A stretch of DNA of 54,666 nt from NCBI GenBank assembly GCA_016783065.1, contig JADHXI010000005.1, positions 1 through 54,666 on the forward strand. Direction: 5' to 3'. The notes beneath the pieces were generated by a model. It did no database searches. It saw only the letters and a program-made list of their open reading frames with translations, and was not told the origin of the DNA. Shown here piece by piece: positions 30,849 through 38,566 of this stretch. The stretch is from Desulfobacteraceae bacterium (lineage in GTDB: Bacteria > Desulfobacterota > DSM-4660 > Desulfatiglandales > Desulfatiglandaceae). The first letter of the stretch is position 1. Every line of letters begins with the position of its first letter. A program made the position numbers and the translations under genes.

Positions 30849-31317
30849 AAATATTACCTCAATGTAGTAAATGAGTAGGGCCGTTCACTGTGCCGGCCAG
30901 TAAAGGAGCGTTTTTGTAGTATGTCTTTTCCGCGGGTGCGGCCTGCGACGAGCTCAGCCGAGTCGTGACCCGCCCTACAAGACTATTATCGTTTCCAATG
31001 TGATTAATACTGCCCTCGGATCTATCTCCTGAGAGTTATTCATTCATATTTTAATACACTCTTGTCCAAAAACAATTTTCAATCAACGGCAAAACCAATA
31101 CTGGCACCGCATTGCGGTAGCCTGTAACCAAGGGACCAGGATTTGTCATTCCCGCGAAGGCGGGAATCCAGGTCACAGAACTCAACGACAGAATTACTGG
31201 ATGCCCGCTTTCGCGGGCATGACGTGGTGTTAGCTCCTGTTCTCATCCCCAATGATCTGATTTCGAATTATTTTGGACAGTAATGATTTTAATAGAATCC
31301 AGAATTATGGTGAGGAA
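30849..31317. other. 470-base gap holding two palindromic repeats, no gene
   Basis: No coding frame stands out. At 30945-30965 a 21-base near-palindrome reads GCGACGAGCTCAGCCGAGTCG; the same sequence with one change recurs in opposite orientation at 54615-54635. A longer MITE-like inverted repeat (31145-31223) is listed separately. The rest is featureless AT-rich DNA between the DUF6599 and aldehyde oxidoreductase genes. Confidence 0.5.
31145..31223. repeat. MITE-like inverted repeat, 27-base arms
   Basis: The left arm begins GTCATTCCCGCGAAGGCGGG and ends AATCCAG; the right arm begins CTGGATGCCCGCTTTCGCGG and ends GCATGAC. Each arm is itself a hairpin, and the arms match each other over 27 bases with three differences. 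Such GTCATTCCCGC...CCAG elements are widespread intergenic repeats in proteobacteria, sometimes transcribed as hairpins. No coding content. Confidence 0.75.
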
Positions 31318-33411
31318 CTATCTTTTCTTTCCTATCCTACCATTCTTTTCGAGCTCATCTGCAACGTATCCAAGTCCGAGTGATTCCAATGTGCCTCTGT
31401 TAGGGTAACCTGTCGCCGTATCCCAGCCTTGAAGCTTATAGAATCTGGTTTTAAATTCTTCAAATCTATCTTTATCAAAATGCCTTCCCAGCGTTTTAAT
31501 ATAAGTCCACCTTCCGTTTTTTCTGCCGGGCATGTACTCGGGTTGTCCGTCCAGAGTAAAGCTGCGTTTGGTATAAAAATAGTCAGCGAAATGTACCATA
31601 TCTCTGTGCCTTCCCTGGAGGGTCCATACGGCATGATCCAGGTTCCATATTTTTCTCCCCAATTCGATACCGTCAAGGAAAGTAAAATTCTTGCCGGTGA
31701 CGGCATTGAGGAATTTTGGTTCCGCTATACCGGTGGACCCGACCTTGCCGGGGCCATAAAGATTCAGAAAATCCGGCCAGCGCCAGTCACAGAACTGGGT
31801 CGACTGTTTCCAGAACCTGGTATAGTACCTGTGCCAGGTCACAAGCTTGGCTATGTGTTCGGAGTACATATTCTCGGTGCTGAAATCCAGCATCAGCATA
31901 TCTCCCTGAAAGGGCTCCATCTTATCCGTATAGATCTTGACAACCTCTTCTGCCGGAGCATAGGGTTTGAATTTATACCGTTTGGCTGTTGAGGGATCAA
32001 TTCTTAACTGATCGAAATCATGCTCGTTGATATCCCTGTCGCCCAGAATGGTGCCATACGCCCAATCGAGCTGAGACCTTGCCTCTTTGTGTCGAGGTAA
32101 TCCCCAATGCGGAAACATAAGTCGTCCGGTTTTCAGATCTCCTTTATCACCCGCCAGTCTGCCCCACTTTTCGGCCGCCCTTACAAACCCCTCGGCCAAA
32201 TCATCACCGAACTGGTGTGTGTTTCCCCGCCCGTCGTTTCGATAAGCGATTGCCTTCACCAGTCGCTCGGCAAACTCCAGGTCACCGTAATTTTTAAAAT
32301 TAAGAGGACAATCGATCTCCTTGCCTGGCCCTAATACACCGGACCTGTAGAGGTCTCCGAGATAAAGTTCTCCCCAAAACATTTCAGCAGCGTTCAAACC
32401 GTATCTGTTAAGCAGATCACAGGCTTCACGTTGAATATCAAGTGTTTTGGCGTAAAGATAGAATAATGAAGTAAAACAGGTTGACTCATTACCAACTCCG
32501 TCTTCATATCTTCCTCGGCAGCCGGAATGACAGCCCACGCACGCCTGAGGTCTCTGGCCAGTTAATGGCCTTCCAAGTCTATATAAGGTGATCGGGATGG
32601 GAGGACTTTGAAATTCCGTGGATTGCCAACGCTTTTTCAGATTGTCAAAGTTAAAAGCATAGTTCTTCTTCTGCCACAGTCGGGCTTCTATCAAGGCTTT
32701 CGGATTATTGACCCTGATACTGCCTGTGCCAATGACGCTGATGGCTTTAAGCCGTTTTGACCCCCAAACCGCACCAAAGCCGCCCTGACCCGATCCATTG
32801 CTCGCATCATGTATCAGGCATGCCATCCTGCTTAAGTTTTCCCCAGCAGGGCCTATCGCAAGAACAGCAGATCTTTGGGTGGTCCTCTCGCCGTTTGCAC
32901 CTGTTTTTATCCAGTCTCCGTATTCTCCGCTTCCGGCCACATAATCCCAGATGGTCTCCTGGCATTCCCACGTATCCTTTCCCCATAGAGATAAAGGAGT
33001 ACAATCTCTTATCTTCACATCGCCATTCCTGATATCGATCCAGACCGGTTTATCTGCCTTCCCCTCAATCACAATTCCGTCCCAACCGGCAAACTTAAGC
33101 ATGGTTGAAAATCTTCCACCAAAATTGCTTCTCGTGAACCATCCTATTGGATAGGACTGTACTCCGATCCCCTGTACCTCCGTCCTTCCTGAGGCAGCAG
33201 GGACCAGGGTCCCGGACAGGGGGGAGGTCATCAGGGTAACCACATTCGCCGGGTCAAACCCATCGATAGTTTTGTCCTTAACCAGGTCAAAGAAGATTGC
33301 CGAGCCCATTCCGTGTCCGCCAACCCATTGTTCGTACTTGCTGGTTGGTATGGTTGTAATTTTTCTATTATTCAGATCCAGGTTTAATATTTTACCCGCA
33401 TATCCGTTCAT
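31318..33411 (-). CDS. Aldehyde:ferredoxin oxidoreductase family protein (tungsten-type)
   Basis: A 697-residue enzyme of the AOR family, which oxidises aldehydes (or reduces acids) with a tungstopterin and one [4Fe-4S] cluster. Cluster ligands are Cys291, Cys294, Cys298 (ACVGCHSGC) and, by position, Cys541. The N-terminal pterin-binding region reads GGHGMGSAIFFDL and RSNFGGRFSTMLK. The length is about 80 residues above classical AOR, within the family's range. It lacks an export signal although the ferredoxin gene next to it encodes a Tat protein. A short copy of its 3' end survives 4.4 kb upstream. The substrate is not known. Confidence 0.9.
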   Translation of the reverse strand: MNGYAGKILNLDLNNRKITTIPTSKYEQWVGGHGMGSAIFFDLVKDKTIDGFDPANVVTLMTSPLSGTLVPAASGRTEVQGIGVQSYPIGWFTRSNFGGRFSTMLKFAGWDGIVIEGKADKPVWIDIRNGDVKIRDCTPLSLWGKDTWECQETIWDYVAGSGEYGDWIKTGANGERTTQRSAVLAIGPAGENLSRMACLIHDASNGSGQGGFGAVWGSKRLKAISVIGTGSIRVNNPKALIEARLWQKKNYAFNFDNLKKRWQSTEFQSPPIPITLYRLGRPLTGQRPQACVGCHSGCRGRYEDGVGNESTCFTSLFYLYAKTLDIQREACDLLNRYGLNAAEMFWGELYLGDLYRSGVLGPGKEIDCPLNFKNYGDLEFAERLVKAIAYRNDGRGNTHQFGDDLAEGFVRAAEKWGRLAGDKGDLKTGRLMFPHWGLPRHKEARSQLDWAYGTILGDRDINEHDFDQLRIDPSTAKRYKFKPYAPAEEVVKIYTDKMEPFQGDMLMLDFSTENMYSEHIAKLVTWHRYYTRFWKQSTQFCDWRWPDFLNLYGPGKVGSTGIAEPKFLNAVTGKNFTFLDGIELGRKIWNLDHAVWTLQGRHRDMVHFADYFYTKRSFTLDGQPEYMPGRKNGRWTYIKTLGRHFDKDRFEEFKTRFYKLQGWDTATGYPNRGTLESLGLGYVADELEKNGRIGKKR

Positions 33412-33524
33412 CTCGCTTACTCAGCCTCCAAATTTACTCATATGTAAAAGAATTGGAACTATTCAGCCACTAAGGCGCAAAGGCACAAAAGAGAAGATAG
33501 ATATAAATTCAAAAGTTCGACACC

Positions 33525-34268
33525 TTAACTAATGGGGTACCCCAGCCTCCGCCAATTTCTATCCCTCAGATTAACCTTATATCCATCATCCCCTTCCTGT
33601 GCGGGTATCTCTTTTGTAAACTTTATTGCACCAACAGGACACACTTCAACACAGGCCTGTTTTCCATTTGGCCCACCTCCTGCCTGGTCCCAATGATAGG
33701 GTGTATTGGCACACAGGTCGCACTTCCTGCTCTTCATATCTCCTTTGTAATCCTCATCAGATACAACAATTGGCCTGCTTGGGGTGTAAGGGCAGGCCTC
33801 CACGCACTCACCGCAGCCAGTACATTTATCCCTATCAACCATCCTTACGTTTCCATACTTAGCATTGGTTTTCAGGGCATCCTCCGGGCAGACCTTAAAA
33901 CAGGCAGGATCCACGCACTGCCTGCATTGCTCTATCGTCACGTCATCGGGAAAAGATTCAAAAGAGTTCTGAATTACCTGTATCCGGGATAGAGAATGGC
34001 TCTCCACTCCTTCATGGACGAGGGAGCAGGCAAGCATGCAGCTTGTGCATCCCTGGCATTTCTTGATATCGACGAGGATATATCCTTCAGAGGCCGGAAG
34101 CCCCGCCCCCCCTTCTTTTACCTTTATGAGCTTGGGAGAACCCTTGTCTGCGGCAACATAACAGCCAGACCCCACTACAAGGACCACGGTCCCCGTATAT
34201 TTTAAGAAGTCCCTCCGGGAAATCTCCTTTTCTCTATCTTTCCGTTTTTTGTCTACTCGATCATTCAC
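33525..34268 (-). CDS. Tat-exported four-cluster ferredoxin subunit
   Basis: A 247-residue electron-transfer protein of the DmsB/NrfC type. A twin-arginine signal (SRRDFLK at 17-23) with hydrophobic stretch to about residue 40 is followed by four cysteine groups: CQGCTSCMLAC, CRQCVDPACFKVC, CTGCGECVEAC and CDLC...CVEVC, giving four [4Fe-4S] clusters. GTG start nine bases after GGAGG. It precedes the AOR gene by 113 bases on the same strand, so it is the likely electron acceptor of that enzyme. A Tat signal on the small subunit suggests the pair is exported together, which would be unusual for AOR. Confidence 0.88.
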   Translation of the reverse strand: MNDRVDKKRKDREKEISRRDFLKYTGTVVLVVGSGCYVAADKGSPKLIKVKEGGAGLPASEGYILVDIKKCQGCTSCMLACSLVHEGVESHSLSRIQVIQNSFESFPDDVTIEQCRQCVDPACFKVCPEDALKTNAKYGNVRMVDRDKCTGCGECVEACPYTPSRPIVVSDEDYKGDMKSRKCDLCANTPYHWDQAGGGPNGKQACVEVCPVGAIKFTKEIPAQEGDDGYKVNLRDRNWRRLGYPIS

Positions 34269-34339
34269 TGAACCGTACCTCCTTTCACATTATTTCCAGC
34301 GGTTGGAATATTTCATATTTCCATGTATTTGTCCCCCTC

Positions 34340-34446
34340 ACCCTGACCGTTCGGCTGAGCGACTCGACCTGAGCGACTCGACTTGAGCTCGTCGACAAGT
34401 CTCGCCGACAGGTCTCACGGCCGAAGCCCTCTCCCCAAGGAGAGGG
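34340..34446. repeat. Direct and inverted repeat cluster after the PQQ-like gene
   Basis: Tandem 14-base units GAGCGACTCGACCT and GAGCGACTCGACTT (34357-34384) are followed by GAGCTCGTCGACAA and, at 34427-34446, by a perfect hairpin CCCTCTCC-CCAA-GGAGAGGG. It lies after the stop of the propeller gene, but no T-run follows the hairpin, so termination is doubtful. The units resemble the near-palindromes at 30945 and 54615. Confidence 0.6.
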
Positions 34447-34464
34447 AATGGCGGATACAGTGCA

Positions 34465-35784
34465 CTATTCTATCGCATGAAGTCTTCCGTCTTTGGTTCG
34501 CATGAAGAGAAGATCGGCCCCGTAAACAGGACCCACTATCACTGGTGCGCTCAGCCGAAGATTCCATAATAATTGACCTTTATTACGACTCAGGGCCTTG
34601 AGACTGCCGTCCTCTGTCGCAAAATATACCGTTTCTCCCAGGGCCAACGGTGCGGCTGAGGCCGGACTCCCGACCCACAAATCCCAGAGGGATGACCCAT
34701 CTATGGCAGAGCGGGCGTAGAAAAAACCTATCCGATCCCCGACATATAAGGCTTCGGGAGTCACTGCCGGCGCAAACTTAAAGCCCCTCCAGCGGTATTT
34801 CGGTGAGGAGCGCCACTCGGCACCTGCCTGCGGTCGCGGGGGCGGTACAGGCAACCCCCACAGCCAGAACTGCATCCACAACCATTTGAGCTGATACTGG
34901 CCTGGTATCTCCCGGGCTCCATGCCTGATTGTATACAGGTAACCGTCCCTGGAGACAAAATAAACAAGGTTATTTGCCACCGCCACGGAATCAGCAATGT
35001 CTCGAAACATTCTATAACGGAGCCGTAGCGCACCGGTCCTTGCGCTCAGACAGTAAAGATTTCGTCTATCCGATGAAATGTATAAGATACCGTCCTGGAC
35101 TGCCGGAGAGAACCGGACCCTGCCCATGATCCGTTTCTTCCAGAGAAGTTGACCGGTCTGGGCGTCCAGAGCATAGATCGTTTCATCCCCTGAGCCTATG
35201 TAGAGAATGCCCTTAACCACCGTTGGTGAACTGAAAACAAAGTTTCCGGATTGAAACTCCCATTGGAATTTGCCAGTAGAACGCTCAAGGGCAATAATCT
35301 TGCCATCCAGCTGGCCAAAGAAGAGGAGTGGACCGGCTACTGCAGGAGAAGAATGGATCGGGCCGGTGGTGTTAGCCTCCCAAACATGTCTTCCAGTTGA
35401 TGCCTCAATGGCATGGATTTTAAAAAATCCTCCCACATACAATATTCCATCTATCACTGCTGGAGAGGAGTCCGTGGGTTCCCCCAGGTTCCGCGACCAG
35501 CGTATTCGTCCCTGTAAGCGCGAAACGCCGGGTATGTATCTGGTGTGGGAGGGGCCATTGCCATAGGCCGGCCAGTTACCGGGACCGGATGGAGCGCTCA
35601 GGCTTGAGGTTGGCTGGCGGTTAAGGACAAAGGGATTTGGGATAAAGGGGCGAAGTACAATCAGGAGGCCAATAAGTAAAAATACGAGAACCAGAACAAT
35701 AATTCTGCGCCCCCACCGTCGCCGGGGTCTGCCTGTCCATGGGGAATTCCACCAGCTCGTGGAAATAGTATCCGGATTTTTCAA
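34465..35784 (-). CDS. Membrane-anchored PQQ-like beta-propeller protein
   Basis: A 439-residue protein with a basic N-terminus, one transmembrane helix (about residues 27-46) and a periplasmic seven- or eight-bladed propeller. Each blade repeats a form of SSPAV-x-DG-x-LYVG...ALD-x-x-TGxxxW (for example SSPAVIDGILYVGG, SSPTVVKGILYIGSGDETIYALDAQTGQLLW). No PQQ-binding catalytic residues can be seen, so it is more likely a scaffold than a dehydrogenase; BamB-like proteins share the fold. TTG start after AAGGAGG. It lies upstream of the ferredoxin/AOR pair on the same strand and directly after a leftover AOR gene end. Confidence 0.83.
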   Translation of the reverse strand: MKNPDTISTSWWNSPWTGRPRRRWGRRIIVLVLVFLLIGLLIVLRPFIPNPFVLNRQPTSSLSAPSGPGNWPAYGNGPSHTRYIPGVSRLQGRIRWSRNLGEPTDSSPAVIDGILYVGGFFKIHAIEASTGRHVWEANTTGPIHSSPAVAGPLLFFGQLDGKIIALERSTGKFQWEFQSGNFVFSSPTVVKGILYIGSGDETIYALDAQTGQLLWKKRIMGRVRFSPAVQDGILYISSDRRNLYCLSARTGALRLRYRMFRDIADSVAVANNLVYFVSRDGYLYTIRHGAREIPGQYQLKWLWMQFWLWGLPVPPPRPQAGAEWRSSPKYRWRGFKFAPAVTPEALYVGDRIGFFYARSAIDGSSLWDLWVGSPASAAPLALGETVYFATEDGSLKALSRNKGQLLWNLRLSAPVIVGPVYGADLLFMRTKDGRLHAIE

Positions 35785-35799
35785 CTGTCGTTCTCCTCC

Positions 35800-35904
35800 T
35801 TATTCTTTCCCTAACTTACCATTCTTCTCGAGTTCATCTGCTACGTAACCTAGGTCTAAAGATTCTAAAGTGCCTCTGGTAGGGTACCCTGTCGCCGTAT
35901 CCCT
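35800..35904 (-). pseudogene. Remnant 3' end of a second aldehyde oxidoreductase gene
   Basis: Read on the minus strand this stretch encodes DTATGYPTRGTLESLDLGYV and continues ADELEKNGKLGKE to a TAA stop. It matches the last 33-34 residues of the AOR at 31318 at 28 of 33 positions by eye. The homology stops abruptly at about 35904, only 10 bases from the end of the SPFH gene, so the rest of this AOR copy has been deleted. The remnant lies just upstream of the propeller gene and its ribosome-binding site. It shows that the cluster once contained two AOR genes. Confidence 0.8.
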
Positions 35905-35913
35905 CATTGCGTA

Positions 35914-36846
35914 TTACTCTTCTTCGGTCTTTTCATCTTCCCCGCCAATCTTCTCCTTGAGCAGTTCACCTATTCCAGCGATACTACCCAGGATACCCGA
36001 TGTTTCGAGTGGGAGGAAAATCTTGGTAGCGTTTCCATCGGCGATCTTTTGCAGTGCTTCGAGATATTTGATTGCTATAAGGTCGTTTGTGGGGTCGCCC
36101 TTGTGTATCGAACCGAAGACGTTCTCAATGGCTTCTGCTTCGCCCTGGGCAACGGTCAGTTTCTCATACTTGTCGGCATCGGCTACGCGTTTTATCGCTT
36201 CAGCCTCACCTTCGGCTTTGAGGATCTGCGCCTGTTTCTGTCCTTCGGCTTCGAGGATCGCTGCTCTTTTCGTTCCCTCGGCCTCAAGGATGGTAGCACG
36301 ACGTTCACGCTCCGCCTTCATCTGTCTGTGCATAGCTTCGGTAACATCATTGGGTGGTTCGATCCTCTGCAGCTCGACGCGCGTAACGCGGGCACCCCAC
36401 TTGTCGGTCGCATCGTCTAGAACATTGCGGAGTTTGGAGTTTATGGTCTCACGCGATGTGAGAGATTCGTCGAGCGCCAGATCGCCGATGAGATTCCTCA
36501 GGTTTGTCTGGGCCAGCTTTGTTGCCGCAAGGTAAAAATTAGTGACATTGTACATAACCTTTATCGGATCTGTTACCTCGTAGTATACCACGGCGTCCAC
36601 CTGAACGACAACATTATCCTTGGTGATCACGTCCTGCGGCGGGACGTCAACGACCTGCTCCCGCATATCAACTTTGGCGATGTTTTCCATAAATGGGATA
36701 ATAACCGTCAAGCCGCTGTCGGCGGTACGCTGGTATTTCCCCAGGCGCTCGATAAGTGCTTTTTGGTATGGGCGGACTATTTTTGTACCCATTGCGATTA
36801 TTACTATCACCACTATTGCAAAGATTATTAAAATTATTTCAAGCAT
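35914..36846 (-). CDS. SPFH/Band 7 stomatin-type membrane protein (QmcA-like)
   Basis: A 310-residue SPFH protein: one N-terminal membrane helix (residues 2-20), the Band 7 domain (about 20-185, with [17 protein letters not shown] and [20 protein letters not shown]), and a coiled coil (about 185-240) with repeated ILEAEG units. Such proteins form large membrane-bound cages and work with NfeD partners in membrane quality control. The start overlaps the end of an NfeD gene by eight bases, the standard pairing. Both would be co-translated. The C-terminus ends just before the AOR remnant. Confidence 0.92.
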   Translation of the reverse strand: MLEIILIIFAIVVIVIIAMGTKIVRPYQKALIERLGKYQRTADSGLTVIIPFMENIAKVDMREQVVDVPPQDVITKDNVVVQVDAVVYYEVTDPIKVMYNVTNFYLAATKLAQTNLRNLIGDLALDESLTSRETINSKLRNVLDDATDKWGARVTRVELQRIEPPNDVTEAMHRQMKAERERRATILEAEGTKRAAILEAEGQKQAQILKAEGEAEAIKRVADADKYEKLTVAQGEAEAIENVFGSIHKGDPTNDLIAIKYLEALQKIADGNATKIFLPLETSGILGSIAGIGELLKEKIGGEDEKTEEE

Positions 36847-37294
36847 TTTCTTCCTCCTCCTCTTTAATTTTTACTATTGCGTGTGTGCCATCAATTCGCG
36901 CAACTATGACGCGTGCTCCTTCGGAAATAACATCCCCGGTCTCGCTGTTTGCACGCCATTCATCCTGCCCGATTCTAACGCTGCCGGTATTGGTTGTATT
37001 ATCTATTGCATCTATTACAATCCCCTCTTTATCGATGAACCGATCGGCGCCGATACCGGGGGGTTGTTTTTCGGTGACCCGCTCGGCAAACCTTCGGCCC
37101 AAGACATAGAGTATTCCCGAGACAACGATAAAAACGATAAATTGTCCCGGCCGTGCAACACCAAGGAGCGCTAAAATACCAGCTGCTGCTGCACCCAAAC
37201 TAAACCAGAGCAAGAAAAAACCTGCCGTAAAGATTTCTCCCACGAGAAAAAGCGCAGCAAGCCCCATCCAGATCCACCAAATTTCAAATTTCAC
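36839..37294 (-). CDS. NfeD-family membrane protein
   Basis: A 151-residue short NfeD (NfeD1b type, no protease domain). Membrane helices cover about residues 5-68, with [18 protein letters not shown] and GILALLGV; the soluble OB-fold follows (about 80-145, with [12 protein letters not shown] and [10 protein letters not shown]). It partners the stomatin-type protein encoded downstream with an eight-base overlap, helping to assemble the membrane cage. GTG start six bases after AGGAGG. Its membrane part is about two thirds identical to that of the next gene upstream, showing a tandem duplication. Confidence 0.9.
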   Translation of the reverse strand: MKFEIWWIWMGLAALFLVGEIFTAGFFLLWFSLGAAAAGILALLGVARPGQFIVFIVVSGILYVLGRRFAERVTEKQPPGIGADRFIDKEGIVIDAIDNTTNTGSVRIGQDEWRANSETGDVISEGARVIVARIDGTHAIVKIKEEEEENA

Positions 37295-37525
37295 GATTTT
37301 CCTCCTTTCTGTGGTAAATTAATTCCTGAAAATCAAGCATCCAGGCCAAAATCCCCTTCAGGGATCAACCCTTCAGTATTTATATGCGCTACAAGATATG
37401 TAGCACCCGCTACAAAGAGAAAAAAAAGGAAAATAATGAAGAATTATTGTAATATTTTAGTTGTTTGAAACTGCCGGAGCAATTCGGCAACGCGTTGATC
37501 TTTCAAAAAGATAAACTGTTACGAA

Positions 37526-38440
37526 TTATTCGGTTTTCCAGTCGATGGGACGGTCCGGGTGGTACCGGAAGGAATTGCTTTCGGCTTTGATAAAGGATTG
37601 AAAGTGAGTAAATAATTCCTCGTGTTCCTTAAGACTATTCCGGCAGCGGTTTATGGCTGCGGATACGGCTTTGCGGTCGGTGTCGGACTGATCATGTAAT
37701 TTGCGGGGTTTTCCTCTTTTATCCGTAACGCTGTTTAAGTATTTTTCAATAAATTCTAAGGCATTGAGTTGATCGATCTTTTCCTCCGGACCCTTGAAAT
37801 CGTCTGTCTCTTTACGCTCAATCAATGCATCGCGTAATTTTTTTATCTTATCTAAGGGTAAATGACTGATTACGTCTTCAGGAAGGGTATCCTCACTGGC
37901 TCTCAAATTTTCACCTTCGAGCTGATCTTTGGTCATTATGTTATAGGGTTCATGTTGAAATTCAGAGATATCTTCTGCAGATAATCTTTTTAGCTCTGAG
38001 CAGTGAATCCACTCACCTTTTTTTATAATAAGGTTTCTGATATGGATAAGCCCGATTGATTGTTTGATCATATAGGACTCTCCTCCATACCTAATTTCCC
38101 ACCCAGGACCCACCTTTCGAAACACATTTATGGCATCTCCCTGATCATGCGGTAGCTGAGGTGTGTCAACGGATGGTAAGTTTTCACGGTCCGGTAGGAC
38201 ACTTGAAGGTCGTTTGAAGGTATAGCGCTCGGAAAATCTACGCTCAAGTACAATCAAGATCCCGGATACATTAATAAATACGGCGACCTGCCCAGGGGTC
38301 GTAATCTCGAGGAGCGCGAGTATTCCGGATGAGGCTGCGCCAAAACTTAACCAGAGAAAAAATGACCCTCTACGAAAAATCTCCCCCAGGACAAAGAACG
38401 CAGCCAGGGCCATCCAGATCCACCACATTTCGAAATCCAC
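37526..38440 (-). CDS. NfeD-like membrane domain fused to an unrelated C-terminal domain
   Basis: A 304-residue hybrid. Residues 1-72 match the membrane part of the neighbouring NfeD at about 48 of 72 positions by eye (FEMWWIWMALAAFFVLGE, GILALLEITTPGQVAVF). The OB-fold is missing. Instead, residues about 113-150 (GWEIRYGGESYMIKQSIGL) and 249-302 (KAVSAAINRCRNSL, FRYHPDRPIDWK) resemble a two-part module usually found at the C-terminus of large predicted ATPases and transcriptional activators (WxIxYxGxxxxLKDSKGLRYL ... TKAIRAAI...CxYxPDPxxPVxW). The fold would sit in the cytoplasm. GTG start after AAAGGG. Function unknown; a membrane-tethered sensor or recruiter is a guess. Confidence 0.8.
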   Translation of the reverse strand: MDFEMWWIWMALAAFFVLGEIFRRGSFFLWLSFGAASSGILALLEITTPGQVAVFINVSGILIVLERRFSERYTFKRPSSVLPDRENLPSVDTPQLPHDQGDAINVFRKVGPGWEIRYGGESYMIKQSIGLIHIRNLIIKKGEWIHCSELKRLSAEDISEFQHEPYNIMTKDQLEGENLRASEDTLPEDVISHLPLDKIKKLRDALIERKETDDFKGPEEKIDQLNALEFIEKYLNSVTDKRGKPRKLHDQSDTDRKAVSAAINRCRNSLKEHEELFTHFQSFIKAESNSFRYHPDRPIDWKTE

Positions 38441-38566
38441 AATCTGTACCCTTTAGAGCCTTTCCTTTCTGGATGCTGTTGCATCTTCAAATTATTCCGA
38501 ATTTCTCAAGTCTTATTGAAAAGCATTACCACTTCTATCATTTTAAGAGACTTGCGAAATTCGGGC

